Below are positions 63,532 through 64,000 of a stretch of 64,000 nucleotides of DNA, piece by piece (position 1 is the first letter of the stretch; each line of letters starts with the position of its first letter). Source of the DNA: Hypoxylon rubiginosum. Taxonomy: Eukaryota > Ascomycota > Sordariomycetes > Xylariales > Hypoxylaceae. The notes below the pieces were generated by a model. The model saw only the letters and a list, made by a program, of their open reading frames with translations. It did not search any database and was not told where the DNA came from. The translations under genes were made by a program, and so were the position numbers. The stretch is taken from contig CADCXA010000031.1 in NCBI GenBank assembly GCA_902806565.1, positions 496,001 to 560,000 on the forward strand, given 5' to 3'.

Positions 63532-64000
63532 ATGAGCTACTCTCGCTACGAGCATCTCGATTGTGTCGTCTTCTGTTTGTATACGGGAGTCCGGTATAGT
63601 GCAATGAGCTCAACACGCGTCGAGGCAGCCCTCACAAGACGCGAGCACACTCTCGTATTTGGGTATTGTTACACTATTCCCAGCATTGGGGTTCAGTTAC
63701 CTCTTCAGCTGCCTCTGGCTCCTATTCTCGGATCCGGAATTGACCTATCGGGTCCTGGCACAGGGCCGCGTGGTGTGTGTGTGGAGAGAGAGTCGGTGCT
63801 ACACCAAAACTCGAACTCGCATTCCATAACCTTCGGCACCGCGCCTCAGGGACTACCTACCTTGCAAAAGCTTGAACGGCTACACCGGTCCTACATGGCC
63901 CGAGGCAAGCAAACTGATCGTCCTGTTACCTGTCTGTGTAATTGGCTTGACTTCGCTACTTGGCAGCCTCAAGGTATAGCACCGGTCACGGGTGTAGGTG
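63532..64000 (+). CDS. Open frame running off the right edge, unidentified
   Basis: From the ATG at 63,532 the frame stays open for 156 codons to the last base. That is long for chance at this composition but not conclusive. The translation begins MSYSRYEHLDCVVFCLYTGV, with later stretches TIPSIGVQLPLQLPLAPILG and QKLERLHRSYMARGKQTDRP. No family is recognised, and there is no signal peptide or clear domain. Codon choice is not strongly biased. It could be a first exon, or non-coding sequence with a fortuitous open frame. Confidence 0.3.
   Translation, partial: MSYSRYEHLDCVVFCLYTGVRYSAMSSTRVEAALTRREHTLVFGYCYTIPSIGVQLPLQLPLAPILGSGIDLSGPGTGPRGVCVERESVLHQNSNSHSITFGTAPQGLPTLQKLERLHRSYMARGKQTDRPVTCLCNWLDFATWQPQGIAPVTGVG

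Noticed and set aside
1..64000. tRNA, 5S rRNA and CRISPR features
   Set aside because: By eye I found no B-box-like GGTTCRANYCC in a cloverleaf context, no 5S-like start, and no regularly spaced conserved repeats with unique spacers.

Overview
The window looks like nuclear DNA of a filamentous ascomycete (Pezizomycotina, possibly a Sordariomycete). The genes are broken by short introns of about 50-95 bases with GT...AG ends and CTAAC-like branch sites. The families are typical of such fungi: Dal5-type MFS carriers, a HET-domain protein, an ankyrin protein and an extracellular type-B carboxylesterase. A very AT-rich block with the look of repeat-induced point mutation (RIP) fills the middle. 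I reconstructed gene structures by hand from splice signals and reading-frame continuity, so exon borders are predictions.

Left arm (1-13,240), normal base composition. In order: an MFS carrier of the Dal5/allantoate-permease type (minus, runs off the left edge); a 3.3 kb stretch without a convincing gene; a secreted type-B carboxylesterase (plus); a glutamate-carboxypeptidase-II-like M28 metallopeptidase (minus, convergent with the esterase); an M20-family deacylase/peptidase (minus); and, divergent from it across a 651-base promoter holding a tight cluster of GATA sites, a second Dal5-type MFS carrier (plus). Two small-anion/dipeptide-type carriers bracketing two amide or peptide hydrolases suggest an uptake-and-hydrolysis block under nitrogen control. 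That is an inference.

Centre (about 13,240-48,610): 35 kb of extremely AT-rich sequence with no credible gene and sharp edges on both sides. Inside are tandem arrays sharing an 11-base period, a run of 17 C, a C-rich asymmetric island, and degenerate repeated segments. It is most simply a heavily mutated transposon graveyard and could be a regional centromere or another heterochromatic domain.

Right arm (48,610-64,000). First comes a 1.9 kb stretch of decayed, partly inverted and duplicated sequence with stop-interrupted coding remnants. Next are an intronless UbiA-family membrane enzyme (minus) and a seven-exon cytochrome P450 (plus), divergent across 1.5 kb and resembling a small terpenoid or meroterpenoid pair. 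A HET-domain protein (plus) and an ankyrin-repeat protein with an F-box-like N-terminus (minus) then converge with stops 144 bases apart. After these come a doubtful spliced hypothetical gene, a small coiled-coil-like protein, 1.9 kb without a gene, and an open frame that runs off the right edge. A palindromic motif of the TACCTAGGTA type recurs in intergenic and intronic DNA but was not seen inside the AT-rich block.
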